A stretch of 64,000 bases of DNA. It comes from Amycolatopsis vastitatis. GTDB lineage: Bacteria; Actinomycetota; Actinomycetes; Mycobacteriales; Pseudonocardiaceae. Made by a program: the position numbers and the translations under genes. The notes under the pieces are model-generated. The model had not been told where the DNA came from. It made no database searches and was given only the letters and a program-made list of their open reading frames with translations. Below are positions 18,593-29,217 of the stretch, one piece after another; position 1 is the first letter of the stretch, and every line of letters begins with the position of its first letter. The stretch lies in contig NZ_NMUL01000001.1 in the NCBI RefSeq assembly GCF_002234595.1, forward strand, positions 179,379 to 243,378, given 5' to 3'.

Positions 18593-19009
18593 GTGGAGGA
18601 CAACGCCCCGCTCGTCCCGGAAGGCGCGCAGGTCATCGAGGTGCGGACGGCAGCGATCCCGCACGTCGTGCCCACCCTGCGGACCATCGTGGCCGACATC
18701 GCGATGCGCCAGGACTTCGACCTCGACGCCGTCGAAGACCTCCGGATGGCGGTGGACGAGGCCTGCTCGCTCCTGCTGCCCGCCAGCGCGGACGGCCGGC
18801 TGACCTGCGTCTTTTCGTGGAGCGGGCCGCGCATCGAGGTCTCGGTGTCGGTGCTGGCGGACAGCGCCGAGCACGAGGACGACGCCGGCCTGTCTTGGCA
18901 GCTGCTGACCGCGCTCGCGACGACCGCGCAGCGCACGGTCACCCCGGAGAACGGCCGGTACCTCTCCCGGGTCGACCTCGTACGGGAGAGCCAGGCGGCG
19001 GACTCGTGA
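18593..19009 (+). CDS. rsbW: RsbW/UsfX-like anti-sigma factor
   Basis: The 138-residue protein has a GHKL-type ATPase fold; the helix DLRMAVDEACSLLL corresponds to the N-box region, in which the usual Asn is not present, as in mycobacterial UsfX-like proteins. It should bind SigF and be released by the STAS antagonist. The GTG start at 18593 is preceded by AAAGGA. Its TGA overlaps the GTG of sigF (GTGA 19006-19009), so both are made together. Confidence 0.83.
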   Translation: MEDNAPLVPEGAQVIEVRTAAIPHVVPTLRTIVADIAMRQDFDLDAVEDLRMAVDEACSLLLPASADGRLTCVFSWSGPRIEVSVSVLADSAEHEDDAGLSWQLLTALATTAQRTVTPENGRYLSRVDLVRESQAADS

Positions 19010-19785
19010 CCGAACCCGCCGGGAGCAGCGGGAACGACCTCGACGTCGGCGCGCTGTTCACCCAACTCGCCGCCCTGCCCGCGGACTCGCCGGAGCGCGA
19101 CCGCGTCCGCGACACCCTCGTGCGCGCGCACCTGGAGCTGGCGCGGAACCTGGCCCGGAAGTTCCGCAACCGGGACGAGGCGATGGAGGACCTGGTCCAG
19201 ATCGCCACGGTCGGGCTGATTCACGCCGTCGACCGGTTCGACCCCGGGCAGGGGACGGACTTCCTGGCCTTCGCGGTGCCCACCATCTCCGGCGAGCTGC
19301 GGCACCACTTCCGGGACAACAGCTGGTCGGTGCGGGTGCCGCGGCGGCTCAAGGAGCTGAACGCGAACATCTCCGCCGCGCGCGAAGAGCTCACCGTGCA
19401 GCTTTCCCGCGCGCCGAAGCCGAGTGAGATCGCCGCGCGGCTCGGCGTGCCCATCGAAGACGTCTACGAGGGCCTTCGCGCTGGTCAGGGCCGCTACGGC
19501 GCGTCGCTGGACCACCTGCTCGAGAACGCGGCGCACACCCGGTTCGGGGCGCCGGACGCCGAGCTCGGCCAAGCCGAGCTGCGCGAGGCACTGCGTCCCA
19601 TGCTCGAGAGCCTGCCGGACCGGGAGCGCAAGATCGTCGCGCTGCGGTTCGGCTCGGGGATGAGCCAGTCGGACATCGCGCGCCGCGTCGGGGTCTCCCA
19701 GATGCAGGTATCGCGGTTGCTGGCTGCGACGCTGAAGAAGCTGCGTTCGGGCCTGGACGAATCCGAGCTGGCCGACGGCACCTGA
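19006..19785 (+). CDS. sigF: SigF/SigB-family general stress sigma factor
   Basis: The 259-residue protein contains regions 2 (EDLVQIATVGLIHAVDRFDP), 3 (RLKELNANISAAREEL) and 4 (LPDRERKIVALRFGSG, then SQSDIARRVGVSQMQVSRLL), the order found in SigB/SigF/SigG. Such factors direct stress and development genes from GTTT-GGGTA promoters. It is coupled to the anti-sigma gene, and both of the candidate SigF promoters in the window lie in this cluster. A further RsbW-like ATPase gene follows 61 bases downstream. Confidence 0.92.
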   Translation: MTEPAGSSGNDLDVGALFTQLAALPADSPERDRVRDTLVRAHLELARNLARKFRNRDEAMEDLVQIATVGLIHAVDRFDPGQGTDFLAFAVPTISGELRHHFRDNSWSVRVPRRLKELNANISAAREELTVQLSRAPKPSEIAARLGVPIEDVYEGLRAGQGRYGASLDHLLENAAHTRFGAPDAELGQAELREALRPMLESLPDRERKIVALRFGSGMSQSDIARRVGVSQMQVSRLLAATLKKLRSGLDESELADGT

Positions 19786-19846
19786 TTAGCCGCACCCCCG
19801 CTTGGGTACTTCGCGGGCGGACCGAACTCACTGGGAGGGGGACCGG

Positions 19847-20266
19847 ATGACGACGTCGAAGACACCGCCGTGCACAGACGTGGCCGTCCCTCCGCTGAGG
19901 GTGCTCCTCCCGGCCGACGTCACGGCACCCGCGCTGGCCCGGCACGAGGTCCGCGCGGCGCTGCTGCGGCTCGGCCTGCAGGAGCGGCAGTTCGACGACG
20001 TCCTGCTGGCGACCTCGGAGCTGGTCACCAACGCCTTCGAGCACGGCGAACGGCCCCAGCGGCTCGAGTTGGAGTGCGCCGACGGGCGGCTGACGCTGCG
20101 GGTGCACGACACCGGCCGGATGCTGCCGCGGCTGCGGGCGCCGTTGCCGGGCGAGGCTCGCAGCCGCGGGCTCGTCCTGGTCCAGGCGCTGTCGCTGGAC
20201 TGGGGTTTCGAACGCTGCCCCGGCGGCAAGTACGTCTGGGCGGTCTTCCAGCTACCGGACGTCTGA
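19847..20266 (+). CDS. RsbW-like ATP-binding protein (HATPase_c_2)
   Basis: The 139-residue protein is a free-standing GHKL ATPase with an intact N-box (ATSELVTNAFEHG) and the G1 box VHDTGRM, unlike the anti-sigma factor at 18593. Proteins of this type act as anti-sigma kinases or switch partners, and actinomycetes carry many copies. A strong GGAGGGGG site precedes ATG 19847. It may add a second input to the SigF module or serve another sigma factor. Its 3' end overlaps that of the MarR gene by 15 bases. Confidence 0.8.
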   Translation: MTTSKTPPCTDVAVPPLRVLLPADVTAPALARHEVRAALLRLGLQERQFDDVLLATSELVTNAFEHGERPQRLELECADGRLTLRVHDTGRMLPRLRAPLPGEARSRGLVLVQALSLDWGFERCPGGKYVWAVFQLPDV

Positions 20267-20752
20267 TCCGGCGAGTCCCCTGGCGGCGCCGGTCTCGCCG
20301 ATCCGCTGCCGGAACGGCTTCCTTTCCAGGGCTTCCAGGATCGCGTCCAGCAGGGCGCGCAGCGAATACGGCAGCTCGGCTTCGAGTGCCTCCGCCGCCT
20401 CGGTCGTCGCCGTCCACTCCGCCTCGATCAGCGGCAGCAGGTCGCGCGTCTTCTCGGTGAGCGAGACGATCCGCTGCCGGGCGTCGGCGCCCGGCTCGAG
20501 GCTCACGAAACCGGCCCGGTTCATCTGCGCGACGGTCTGGCTGGCCGCCGAGTGCGTCACGCGCATCTCTTCGGCGAGGTCGCGGATGGCCAGCGGGCCG
20601 CGCGCGAGCAGGGCCCGCACCACCGGCGAGTAGCGGGGCCGGTAGCCGTCGAGGCCGATGTCGGCGAGGAACCGCGCGACGTCGCCGTCGAGGATCTCGA
20701 GGACGTGCCGCATCCGGGTCCCCAGTCCTTCCGGACCCGAAATCATGGCCAT
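20252..20752 (-). CDS. MarR-family transcriptional regulator
   Basis: The 166-residue protein carries the MarR winged helix (IRDLAEEMRVTHSAASQTV, MNRAGFVSLEPGADARQR) between N- and C-terminal dimerisation helices. It is divergent from the aldo/keto reductase gene at 20795 with only 42 bases between starts, so it probably controls it. The start is uncertain: ATG 20752, ATG 20746 or the ATG of MRHVLEIL, which has the best ribosome site, are all possible. Confidence 0.85.
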   Translation of the reverse strand: MAMISGPEGLGTRMRHVLEILDGDVARFLADIGLDGYRPRYSPVVRALLARGPLAIRDLAEEMRVTHSAASQTVAQMNRAGFVSLEPGADARQRIVSLTEKTRDLLPLIEAEWTATTEAAEALEAELPYSLRALLDAILEALERKPFRQRIGETGAARGLAGSDVR

Positions 20753-20794
20753 GACGGCCGATCATAGGCGCCGGTCGTGTGCTTGGATCGCGAC

Positions 20795-21772
20795 ATGGAG
20801 AACCGGAAGATCACCCGCCTCGGCCGCGAGGTGTCCGTCGTCGGGCTCGGCTGCTGGCAGCTCGGCGCGGACTGGGGCGAGGTCGACGAGAACGACGCAC
20901 TGGCCGTGCTGCACGCCGCCGCCGACAACGGTGTCACCTTCTTCGACACCGCCGACGTCTACGGCGACGGCCGCAGCGAGCGGCTGGTCGGCCGGTTCCT
21001 CGCCGAGCGCGGGGACGTCTTCGTCGCGACCAAGATGGGCCGCCGGGTCGAGCAGGTGCCCGAGAACTACGTCGCCGCGAACTTCCGCGAGTGGAACGAC
21101 CGGTCGCGCCGCAACCTCGGCGTGGACACGCTCGACCTCGTCCAGCTGCACTGTCCGCCGACGCCGGTGTACTCCTCCGACGCGGTGTACGACGCGCTCG
21201 ACGCGATGGTCGACGAAGGCCGCATCAAGGCGTACGGCGTGAGCGTCGAGACGTGCGAAGAGGCGCTGACCGCGCTGGCCCGGCCTCACGTGGCTTCCGT
21301 CCAGATCATCCTGAACTGCCTCCGGCTCAAGCCCCTGGAGCGCGTGCTGCCCGCGGCGGCGGAGGCGGGCGCCGGGATCATCGCGCGGGTGCCGCTGGCC
21401 TCGGGCCTGCTGTCCGGGCGCTACACGGCGGAGACGAAGTTCGCCGAGAACGACCACCGCAACTACAACCGCCACGGCGAGGCGTTCGACGTCGGCGAGA
21501 CGTTCTCCGGTGTGCCCTACGAGGCCGGGCTCGAGGCCGTCGAGCGGCTGCGCGGGCTCGTGCCCGCCGGCCAGACGCTCGCGCAGTTCGCGTTGCGGTG
21601 GATCATCGACCAGCCGGGCTTGAGCACGGTCATCCCGGGCGCGCGGAACGCTTCGCAGGCTTCGGCGAACACGGCGGCGGCTTCGCTTCCGCCGTTGTCC
21701 CCGGAGGCGCTGGCCGGTGTGCGCGAGACGTACGACGAGCTGATCCGGCCGCTGGTGCACGACCGCTGGTAG
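20795..21772 (+). CDS. Aldo/keto reductase
   Basis: The 325-residue TIM-barrel enzyme shows the catalytic tetrad in context: Asp in FFDTADVYG with the Tyr five residues later, Lys in VATKMG and His in VQLHCPP, and a C-terminal NADPH site around VIPGARNASQ. The family reduces carbonyls with NADPH. ATG 20795 (MENRKITRLG) fits the family start better than an in-frame codon six residues earlier. The divergent MarR gene and the nitroreductase downstream suggest a response to reactive carbonyls or quinones. Confidence 0.87.
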   Translation: MENRKITRLGREVSVVGLGCWQLGADWGEVDENDALAVLHAAADNGVTFFDTADVYGDGRSERLVGRFLAERGDVFVATKMGRRVEQVPENYVAANFREWNDRSRRNLGVDTLDLVQLHCPPTPVYSSDAVYDALDAMVDEGRIKAYGVSVETCEEALTALARPHVASVQIILNCLRLKPLERVLPAAAEAGAGIIARVPLASGLLSGRYTAETKFAENDHRNYNRHGEAFDVGETFSGVPYEAGLEAVERLRGLVPAGQTLAQFALRWIIDQPGLSTVIPGARNASQASANTAAASLPPLSPEALAGVRETYDELIRPLVHDRW

Positions 21773-21790
21773 GCCCGGCATGATGGGCCG

Positions 21791-22429
21791 ATGATGACGC
21801 CCGAAGAGCTCCTGACCACCACCAGGACCGTCCGGAAACGGCTCGACCTGGACCGGCCGGTGCCACTCGACCTGGTGAAACACTGCGTGCAGGTGGCGCT
21901 GCAGGCGCCGAGCGGCTCGAACACCCAGCGGTGGCAGTGGCTGGTGGTCACGGACGAGGACCAGCGCGCGGCGCTCGGGCGGATCTACCGCAAGGCGTGC
22001 CAGGAGTACCTTTCGTCCGACCGGGCGGCCGGCAAGCTCTTCGCCGACGACCCGTCGCGGGCTCCGGTGCAGCAGCGCGTGGGCGACAGCGTGGCGTACC
22101 TGGCGGACCGCATGGGTGACGTGCCGGTGCTGGTCGTCCCCTGCCTGGAGACGGAGTCGGCGGAGCTGCCGCCGGGCAACCAGGCGGGGCTGTGGGCGTC
22201 GCTGCTGCCGGCGGTGTGGAGCTACATGCTGGCGGCCCGCTCGGTGACGCTGGGCACGGCGTGGACGACGCTGCACCTGAAGTACGAGCAGGAGGCCGCG
22301 GAGGTGCTGGAGCTGCCGAAGAACGTGCACCAGGCGGCGCTGATCCCGACGGCGTTCTACACGGGTGAGACGTTCAAGCCGGCGGCGCGCCAGCCCCTGG
22401 AGGAAGTGCTGCACCTCGACCGCTGGTGA
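21791..22429 (+). CDS. Nitroreductase-family flavoprotein
   Basis: The 212-residue protein has the nitroreductase opening (TTTRTVRKRLDLDRPVP, where an Arg-rich turn binds FMN), the APSGSNTQRWQW segment and the C-terminal helix with AALIPTAFYTGE. These enzymes use FMN and NAD(P)H to reduce nitro compounds, quinones or enones. It lies 18 bases after the aldo/keto reductase and is probably co-transcribed. Its end overlaps the convergent hydrolase gene by 56 bases. Confidence 0.85.
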   Translation: MMTPEELLTTTRTVRKRLDLDRPVPLDLVKHCVQVALQAPSGSNTQRWQWLVVTDEDQRAALGRIYRKACQEYLSSDRAAGKLFADDPSRAPVQQRVGDSVAYLADRMGDVPVLVVPCLETESAELPPGNQAGLWASLLPAVWSYMLAARSVTLGTAWTTLHLKYEQEAAEVLELPKNVHQAALIPTAFYTGETFKPAARQPLEEVLHLDRW

Positions 22430-23072
22430 CCTCCGCCAGGTAGCCGGCCAGGCGGTCGGCTACCTGGGCCGGGTGGCTCAGGGGCGCGCAGTGCGGGCCG
22501 TCGATCTCGTCCGGCTCGATGCCGAGCCGGTCGCGGGCCACGCGGCGCTGGAAGTCCGGGACGAAGAACCGGTCGTCGCGGCAGAGCAGGACGCGGGTCG
22601 GGACGTCCGGGTGGGCCGGCAGCGGCCACGGCTCGTCCCACTCCTTGCTGACCTGGTCGCGTCCCCGCGCCTGGCATTCCTCGGCGAGCCCGGCCGGGAC
22701 GCCGTTGAAGAACTGCTCGGTTTCGCTCAGGCCGGTGGGTGCCCGGAAACCCGTGTTGCCCCACCACTGCCCCGGCGGCTCCCCCGGCGCCGGGATCATC
22801 CCGGCCAGGTACACCAGCAGCCGCGCCCGGACCTTCGCCGCGACCAGCGGCGCGGTGAACCCGCCGTACGAGTGGCCGACGACGGCGACGTCCGTGCGGT
22901 CGCCGAGCGCGGCCAGCACCGTCTCGGTGAACTCCGCCAGCCCGGCCGCGGGGTCGGTGATCGGCAGGTCGGGCGCGACCGCGTCGTGCCCGCGGGCCGC
23001 CAGCTCGGGCACGAGCCGGTGGAAGTCCCACCCGCTGCCGCCGCCTCCGTGGATCAGCGCGAACGTCGTCAT
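22374..23072 (-). CDS. Alpha/beta hydrolase
   Basis: The 232-residue protein starts MTTFALIHGGGGSGWDFHRL with the oxyanion-region HGGGGSG, has the nucleophile elbow VGHSYGG (Ser), an acid in LLCRDDRFF and the His in DGPHCAPLSHP. This resembles esterases of the salicylate-binding-protein/methylesterase type. ATG 23072 has GAGGTGG in front. The substrate is not predictable. It lies downstream of the HNH gene on the same strand with 10 bases between. Confidence 0.84.
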   Translation of the reverse strand: MTTFALIHGGGGSGWDFHRLVPELAARGHDAVAPDLPITDPAAGLAEFTETVLAALGDRTDVAVVGHSYGGFTAPLVAAKVRARLLVYLAGMIPAPGEPPGQWWGNTGFRAPTGLSETEQFFNGVPAGLAEECQARGRDQVSKEWDEPWPLPAHPDVPTRVLLCRDDRFFVPDFQRRVARDRLGIEPDEIDGPHCAPLSHPAQVADRLAGYLAEVTSGRGAALPPGAGAPPA

Positions 23073-23082
23073 TCCGGCCACC

Positions 23083-23757
23083 TCAGCAGCGGTGCAGCAT
23101 GTCCGTCAAGGCGGTTTTCTCGGCCTGCGTGACGGTGAGGCCGTAGTAGTGCTTCACGACGATCCAGTCGGTCGCGTAGGTGCACCAGAACGCCACGAGC
23201 GGCGGCTTCCACTGGTCGGGCGCCTTGTCGCTCTTCTGCTGGTTGACGTTGTCGGTGACGGCGAACAGCTGCGGCCGGGTCAGGTCGTTGGCGAACTGCT
23301 CGCGCTTCTCGGTCGTCCACGCCTTCGCGCCGCTCGCCCACGCCTGTCCGAGCGGGACCATGTGGTCGATGTCGACGTCGGTGGCCTTCGTCCAGGTCTC
23401 GTCGTCGTAGACGCTGGTCCAGGTCCCGGACGTCGGCTTGCAGTCCTTGTCGGTCTTGACGTCCTTGCCGTCGCGCTTGAGCACGACTTCGCGGGTGTCG
23501 CAGCCGGAGCCCTGGCTGTCCCAGTGCGGGAACTTCTCGCGTGAGTAGCCGTCCATCGACGTCCGCGCGGCGACGGTCAGCTCGCCGAGCTGCTTCTGCG
23601 CGTCGGCCGCGCCGACCGGAACCGGCGCGCCGGAGGTCGGCGGCGTCGCGCCCGCGCCTCTGCTCGTCACCCAGTAGCCGAAGAGGGCGACGGCCAGGAC
23701 GGCGACTACCAGCAGGATCCGGTGCGTCACGCTCAGCCGAAAGCTTCGGGCCGCCAC
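23083..23757 (-). CDS. Secreted or membrane-anchored HNH nuclease (DUF1524/GmrSD-like)
   Basis: The 224-residue product has an N-terminal membrane anchor or signal (about residues 12-31) and a DUF1524-type HNH domain with DVDIDHMVPL (H132) followed by FANDLTRPQLFAVT and the Asn/His-containing NQQKSDKAPDQW. This extracellular HNH family is common in actinomycetes, where it probably degrades DNA outside the cell. GTG 23757 is preceded by GAGAGGAG. It leads a two-gene unit with the hydrolase. Confidence 0.84.
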   Translation of the reverse strand: MAARSFRLSVTHRILLVVAVLAVALFGYWVTSRGAGATPPTSGAPVPVGAADAQKQLGELTVAARTSMDGYSREKFPHWDSQGSGCDTREVVLKRDGKDVKTDKDCKPTSGTWTSVYDDETWTKATDVDIDHMVPLGQAWASGAKAWTTEKREQFANDLTRPQLFAVTDNVNQQKSDKAPDQWKPPLVAFWCTYATDWIVVKHYYGLTVTQAEKTALTDMLHRC

Positions 23758-23937
23758 GATTTTCTCCTCTCACCTGCGCGTGCGCGCGGCGTAGTGTCAC
23801 CTCTGCCGGCGCGGGAAAACCGCGTCGACACGACGACCTGGCGCGAATGTGACCTGGCCCACCCACGGCCGAAACTGTCACACCGAGCCGATCCTCTGCG
23901 ACTACCGGAGCAGGACCCATCCGGGAGGGAGCAGCCG

Positions 23938-24981
23938 ATGCCCGGTCGGCTCAAGAAGTTCGACGAGTTCTTCCAGCGCAAGGCCGCCGAGGGCGGCAAC
24001 GTCGTCGCCATGGCCCGGATGGGCGCGGCGATGCGCGAGCGCGGCGACCTCGCCGAAGCCGAAGCGTGGTACCGGAAGGCCGCCATGGGCGGCGACCGCG
24101 TCTCGATGACGGCGCTGGCCCACCTCCTCGCCGACCGCGGCGCCCGGGACGAGGCCGAGCGCTGGTACCACGAAGCGGCACTGGCCGGCGAGCCCCACGG
24201 GATGCTGAACCTGGCCCGGGCGTACGAACGGCAGGGGAAGCGCGAAGAGGCCCAGCACTGGTACGGCGAGGCAGCCGGCGCCGGTGACCTGCCCGCGATG
24301 GCCGCGCTGGGGCACCTGTTGCGGGAACAGGGCCGTCCCGAAGAGGCGGAGTCGTGGCTGCGCCAGGCCGCCGACGCCGGCCTCACGGGCGCGATGATCG
24401 ACCTGGGGCTGGTGCTGCGCGACCGCGGCCAAGCCGCGGAGGCGGCCCGCTGGTGGCGGTCGGCGGTGCTGGCCGGCGACTACGCGGCCACCTGCCCGCT
24501 CGGCAGGCAGGCCGAGCGGCTCGGCAGGCCGGGTGACGCGGAATCGTGGTACCGCCAGGGCGCGAGCGGCGGCCACGTCGAGGCGATCGTCCGGCTCGGA
24601 CTCCTCCTGCACCGCCGCGGCGACCTGGAAGAGGCCGAGCACTGGTACCTCGACGCGGCCGAGCACGGCGACCCGGCGGCGATGACCAACCTGGGCGTGC
24701 TGGCCCGCAACCGCGGCGACGAGGGCGAAGCGGCGGCCTGGTACCGCAAGGCCGCCGAGCACGGCAGTGTTCCGGCGCTCACCAACCTCGGCCACCTCGC
24801 CGAGCACCGGGAGGACCTGGCGCAGGCCGAGCAGTGGTTCCGCCGCGCGGCGGAGACGGGCGACGTCCAGGGGATGCTCAGCCTGGCGCGCATGCTGCGG
24901 GCGCGGGGCGCCGCTCACGAGGCTGAACAGTGGCTGGCCCGTGCGGAGACCGTCCAGGAAGACCGCGAGCATCAGCACTGA
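23938..24981 (+). CDS. Sel1-repeat/TPR-like protein
   Basis: The 347-residue protein consists of ten units of about 33 residues, each with an AExWYRKAA-x-GD core followed by an AMxxLGxLLxxRG helix, the Sel1-like repeat pattern. No signal peptide or catalytic domain was found, so it should be a cytosolic protein-binding scaffold. A GGGAGGG site precedes ATG 23938. The hydrogenase-type protease gene lies 58 bases downstream on the same strand, which could mean a shared transcript. Confidence 0.85.
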   Translation: MPGRLKKFDEFFQRKAAEGGNVVAMARMGAAMRERGDLAEAEAWYRKAAMGGDRVSMTALAHLLADRGARDEAERWYHEAALAGEPHGMLNLARAYERQGKREEAQHWYGEAAGAGDLPAMAALGHLLREQGRPEEAESWLRQAADAGLTGAMIDLGLVLRDRGQAAEAARWWRSAVLAGDYAATCPLGRQAERLGRPGDAESWYRQGASGGHVEAIVRLGLLLHRRGDLEEAEHWYLDAAEHGDPAAMTNLGVLARNRGDEGEAAAWYRKAAEHGSVPALTNLGHLAEHREDLAQAEQWFRRAAETGDVQGMLSLARMLRARGAAHEAEQWLARAETVQEDREHQH

Positions 24982-25039
24982 GTATTGTGTGATCCATTTC
25001 ACAGTTCTAGCCTGAGAGCGCACCCCTGGAGGTCGCGCA

Positions 25040-25507
25040 ATGAGGCCACGAGTCCTGGTCGCGGGTATCGGCAACGTCTTCCTGAGCGACGACGGCTTCG
25101 GCGTCGAAGTGCTGCGGGAACTGGACCGGACGGGCCTGCCGCCGTGGGTGCAGATCGCCGACTACGACATCGCGACGGTCCACCTGGCCTACGACCTGAC
25201 CGGCGGCTACGACACGACGATCCTCCTGGACGCCACGCCGCACGGCGTCCTACCGGGCACACTGTCCCTGACCTCGGCGACCGACACACACGACCTGCAC
25301 GGCGACGCGGTGTTCCGCCTGCTCCGCCTCCTGGGCGGCGACGCGGGCCGGGTCCTCGTCCTGAGCTGCGAACCGGCGTGCGTCGACGGCGGGATCGGGC
25401 TGTCACCGCGGGTCCGGGCCGCGGTCCCGGCCGCGGTGCGCGTGGTCACCGAACTGGCGTGGGGCGCCAGCCCGGAACTGCCCGTGCGGGAGCCGACCGA
25501 GGTGTGA
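25040..25507 (+). CDS. Hydrogenase maturation protease-like protein (HybD/HycI family)
   Basis: The 155-residue protein opens with VLVAGIGNVFLSDDGFGVEV, the hallmark of [NiFe]-hydrogenase maturation endopeptidases. Compared with HybD, the first Ni-binding acid (Glu16) is Asp, the second acid is in LLDAT and the His is in THDLHGD. Such proteases trim the large-subunit C-terminus after Ni insertion. No hydrogenase, hyp gene or Ni transporter is present in the window, so it is an orphan or serves genes elsewhere. Its stop abuts the stop of the convergent LysR gene (TGATCA). Confidence 0.82.
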   Translation: MRPRVLVAGIGNVFLSDDGFGVEVLRELDRTGLPPWVQIADYDIATVHLAYDLTGGYDTTILLDATPHGVLPGTLSLTSATDTHDLHGDAVFRLLRLLGGDAGRVLVLSCEPACVDGGIGLSPRVRAAVPAAVRVVTELAWGASPELPVREPTEV

Positions 25508-26416
25508 TCACTTCCCGGCCCAGTCGGTCAGGGCCGGCAGGTCCGGCGGTTGCCGCAGGGCTTCGAGGACCACGTTGACCCCCGCGCGTTGCGGTGTGCC
25601 TCTGCGCACCGCCGCCGTGATCGTGCGGTTCACCGGTGTTGCCAGCTCGCGCGTGGCCACGCGGTAGCGGCGGTCGACCGCCAGTCCCGGCAGCAGCGCT
25701 ATCGACAACCCGGCCTCGACGTGCTGCAGCGTCATCAGGTAGTTGCTGAACCGGCACACCACCCGGGGCTCGAAGCCGGACTCGCGGCACAGGCGCAGCG
25801 TCAGGTTCGCCATGTACGACTGGGGCATGTCCAGCGCCCACGGCTCGTCCGCGTACGCCGACAGCACCGCCGGGCCGCGGGGTGCCTCCGCTGCCGTGAC
25901 CAGCACTATCGGGTCCGTGGCCAGCGGGACGATGTCGAGGTCGGGGCCCAGCGGCAGCTCGACGAAGTCGGTCGTCGTGATGATCACGTCGGCGTCCCCG
26001 CCGCGCAGGGCCGGGATGCTCTCGTGCGGCTCCAGCTCCAGCAGCTGGACCTCGAGGTGCGGGTGTGCCGCCCCGAGGCGGGTCACCGCCGGGACCGCCA
26101 GGGTGTGGATCGCGCTCTGGAACGCGCCGAGCCGCACCAGGCCGGCCGGTTCCTCGCCGAGGCTGCGCAGCTCCGCCTCGACCGTGTCCATGTGGTCGAG
26201 GATCGCCCGCGCTCGCCGGGCCAGCATCAGTCCCGCCGGGGTCAGCCGGACCCGGCGGCCGGTGCGTTCCAGCAGCTGGGTGCGGGTTTCGGCTTCGAGC
26301 ACGGCCAGTTGCTGCGACACGCTCGACGCGCTCAGGTGGGCGTCCTGCGCCACCGCGCGGACCGTGCCCAGCGTGTCGAGCCTGCTCAGCAGACGCAGGC
26401 GCCACGGGTTCAGCAT
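25508..26416 (-). CDS. dgdR: LysR-family regulator, DgdR-like
   Basis: The 302-residue protein has a LysR winged helix (VRAVAQDAHLSASSVSQQLA) and a two-lobed effector domain. It is divergent from dgdA with 87 bases between starts, the same arrangement as dgdR-dgdA of Burkholderia cepacia, where DgdR represses dgdA and responds to dialkylglycines. The inverted repeat at 26424-26450 is a candidate binding site. The assignment rests on the neighbour as much as on sequence. Confidence 0.75.
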   Translation of the reverse strand: MLNPWRLRLLSRLDTLGTVRAVAQDAHLSASSVSQQLAVLEAETRTQLLERTGRRVRLTPAGLMLARRARAILDHMDTVEAELRSLGEEPAGLVRLGAFQSAIHTLAVPAVTRLGAAHPHLEVQLLELEPHESIPALRGGDADVIITTTDFVELPLGPDLDIVPLATDPIVLVTAAEAPRGPAVLSAYADEPWALDMPQSYMANLTLRLCRESGFEPRVVCRFSNYLMTLQHVEAGLSIALLPGLAVDRRYRVATRELATPVNRTITAAVRRGTPQRAGVNVVLEALRQPPDLPALTDWAGK

Positions 26417-26423
26417 CGGCCCA

Positions 26424-26450
26424 TTCTTGTCCGGCCAAACCGAACAAGAA
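26424..26450. promoter_or_regulatory. Candidate DgdR operator
   Basis: TTCTTGT (26424-26430) and ACAAGAA (26444-26450) form perfect arms around 13 bases in the divergent gap of dgdR and dgdA. The long spacing suits LysR tetramers. Confidence 0.55.
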
Positions 26451-26464
26451 AGCCGGAATTGTGA

Positions 26465-27805
<1,341 letters not shown>

Positions 27806-27810
27806 CAGGC

Positions 27811-27855
27811 GAAGGGCCTCCTTGCCGGCCCGGGGAGCCGGCAAGGAGGCCCTTC
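27811..27855. terminator. Bidirectional terminator, 19-bp perfect stem
   Basis: Arms 27811-27829 and 27837-27855 are perfectly complementary around a 7-base loop. It lies between dgdA and the convergent chitinase gene and can serve both. No U-tract follows, as is usual in GC-rich actinomycetes. Confidence 0.85.
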
Positions 27856-27877
27856 ATTCGACAGCGTCAGAAGCCAG

Positions 27878-29217
27878 TCAGAAGCCCGCTGTCACCTTCG
27901 TGAAGTCCCAATCGTTCTGAGCGATGCCGCTGCAGGTCGACTGCACGCCGCCGCCGGGGCAGCCGCGGTCGCGGTTGACCGACCAGAACGCCAGGCGCGC
28001 GATCTTGTTCGACTTCGCCCAGCTGGTGATCTGGGACCAGGTCGAAACGCTCGTCAGCTCCTGCTGGTCGGACAGGCCGTTCATGCCCGAGATGCCGAGG
28101 TGGGCGTACGCCGTGGCGTCGCTCCACCCGAACGTCGACTTCAGCTTGTCCCGCAAGCCGTTCGCCGCGCTCACCGTGCTCGCGTACATGTCCGCGCCGC
28201 CGCCGAAGTCGAACGGCATGATCGTGTACACGTCCACTCCGGCACCCAGCGCCTTCGACTGGTCGATGAGCCGGTTGCCGTAGTAGTTCGGGCCGGTCGT
28301 CGACGTGCCGAACGTCAGGATCGTCTGGACACCCGGGTTGTTCTGCTTGACGATCTTCAGCGCACCGAGGATCCGGTCCTGCACGGCCTCGTTCTCGAAC
28401 TCGTCGGAGTTCTCGATGTCGATGTCGATCGCCTTGAGCCCGTACGCGTTGATCACCTGCTGGTACGCGCCGGCCAGCGCGGCGGACGTCGAACAGTTCG
28501 GGCCGAGCTTGTTGCCGCTCCAGCCGCCGAACGACGGGACGACCTGGCCACCCGCCGCCTTGATCTGCGCGATCGCGTTCGCGTCGGCGCTGCCCGACAG
28601 CGGACGGCTGCCGTCCCACGCCGGGTTGCAGCCACCGGAGGAGTTGACGAACGCCATGGTGAACCACTTGATCCCGGTCGCGCTCATCACCGCCTGCGGG
28701 CTCGGCGGGTTGCCCCAGCCCAGGTACAGGTACGGCGCGCCGCGGCCACCCGCCGGAGGCGGTGTCGTGGTGGTCGGCGGAGTCGTCGTAGGCGGCGTAG
28801 TGGTCGGTGGTGTGCCCCCGGCGGAGCACGAACCCCCGTTCAGCTTGCAGTTCGACGGCGCGACGTACGAACCGGAGTACGCCACGTTGAACCCGAAGCC
28901 GGCACTACCGCCGTTGGCGACGTTGCCGTTCCACGTGTTCTTCACCGTGACGTGCTGGCCGGACGCCGTGTAGCTGCCGTCCCACAGCGACGAGATCTTC
29001 GCGCCGCTCGGCAGGTCGAACTCGACGGTCCACGTCGGCAACGTCGAACCCGAGCCGTTGGCGATCGTGTACTTGCCCTCGTACCCGGTGCCCCAGTCGG
29101 AGCCCTTGCTGAAGGTCGCCGAGACCCCGCCGGCCGCGTTCGCCGGGGCGATCACGAACATCGCGCCGATCGTGGCGGCCGCGGCCGCCAGCCCGAGTGC
29201 GGGCAACCACCCGCGCC

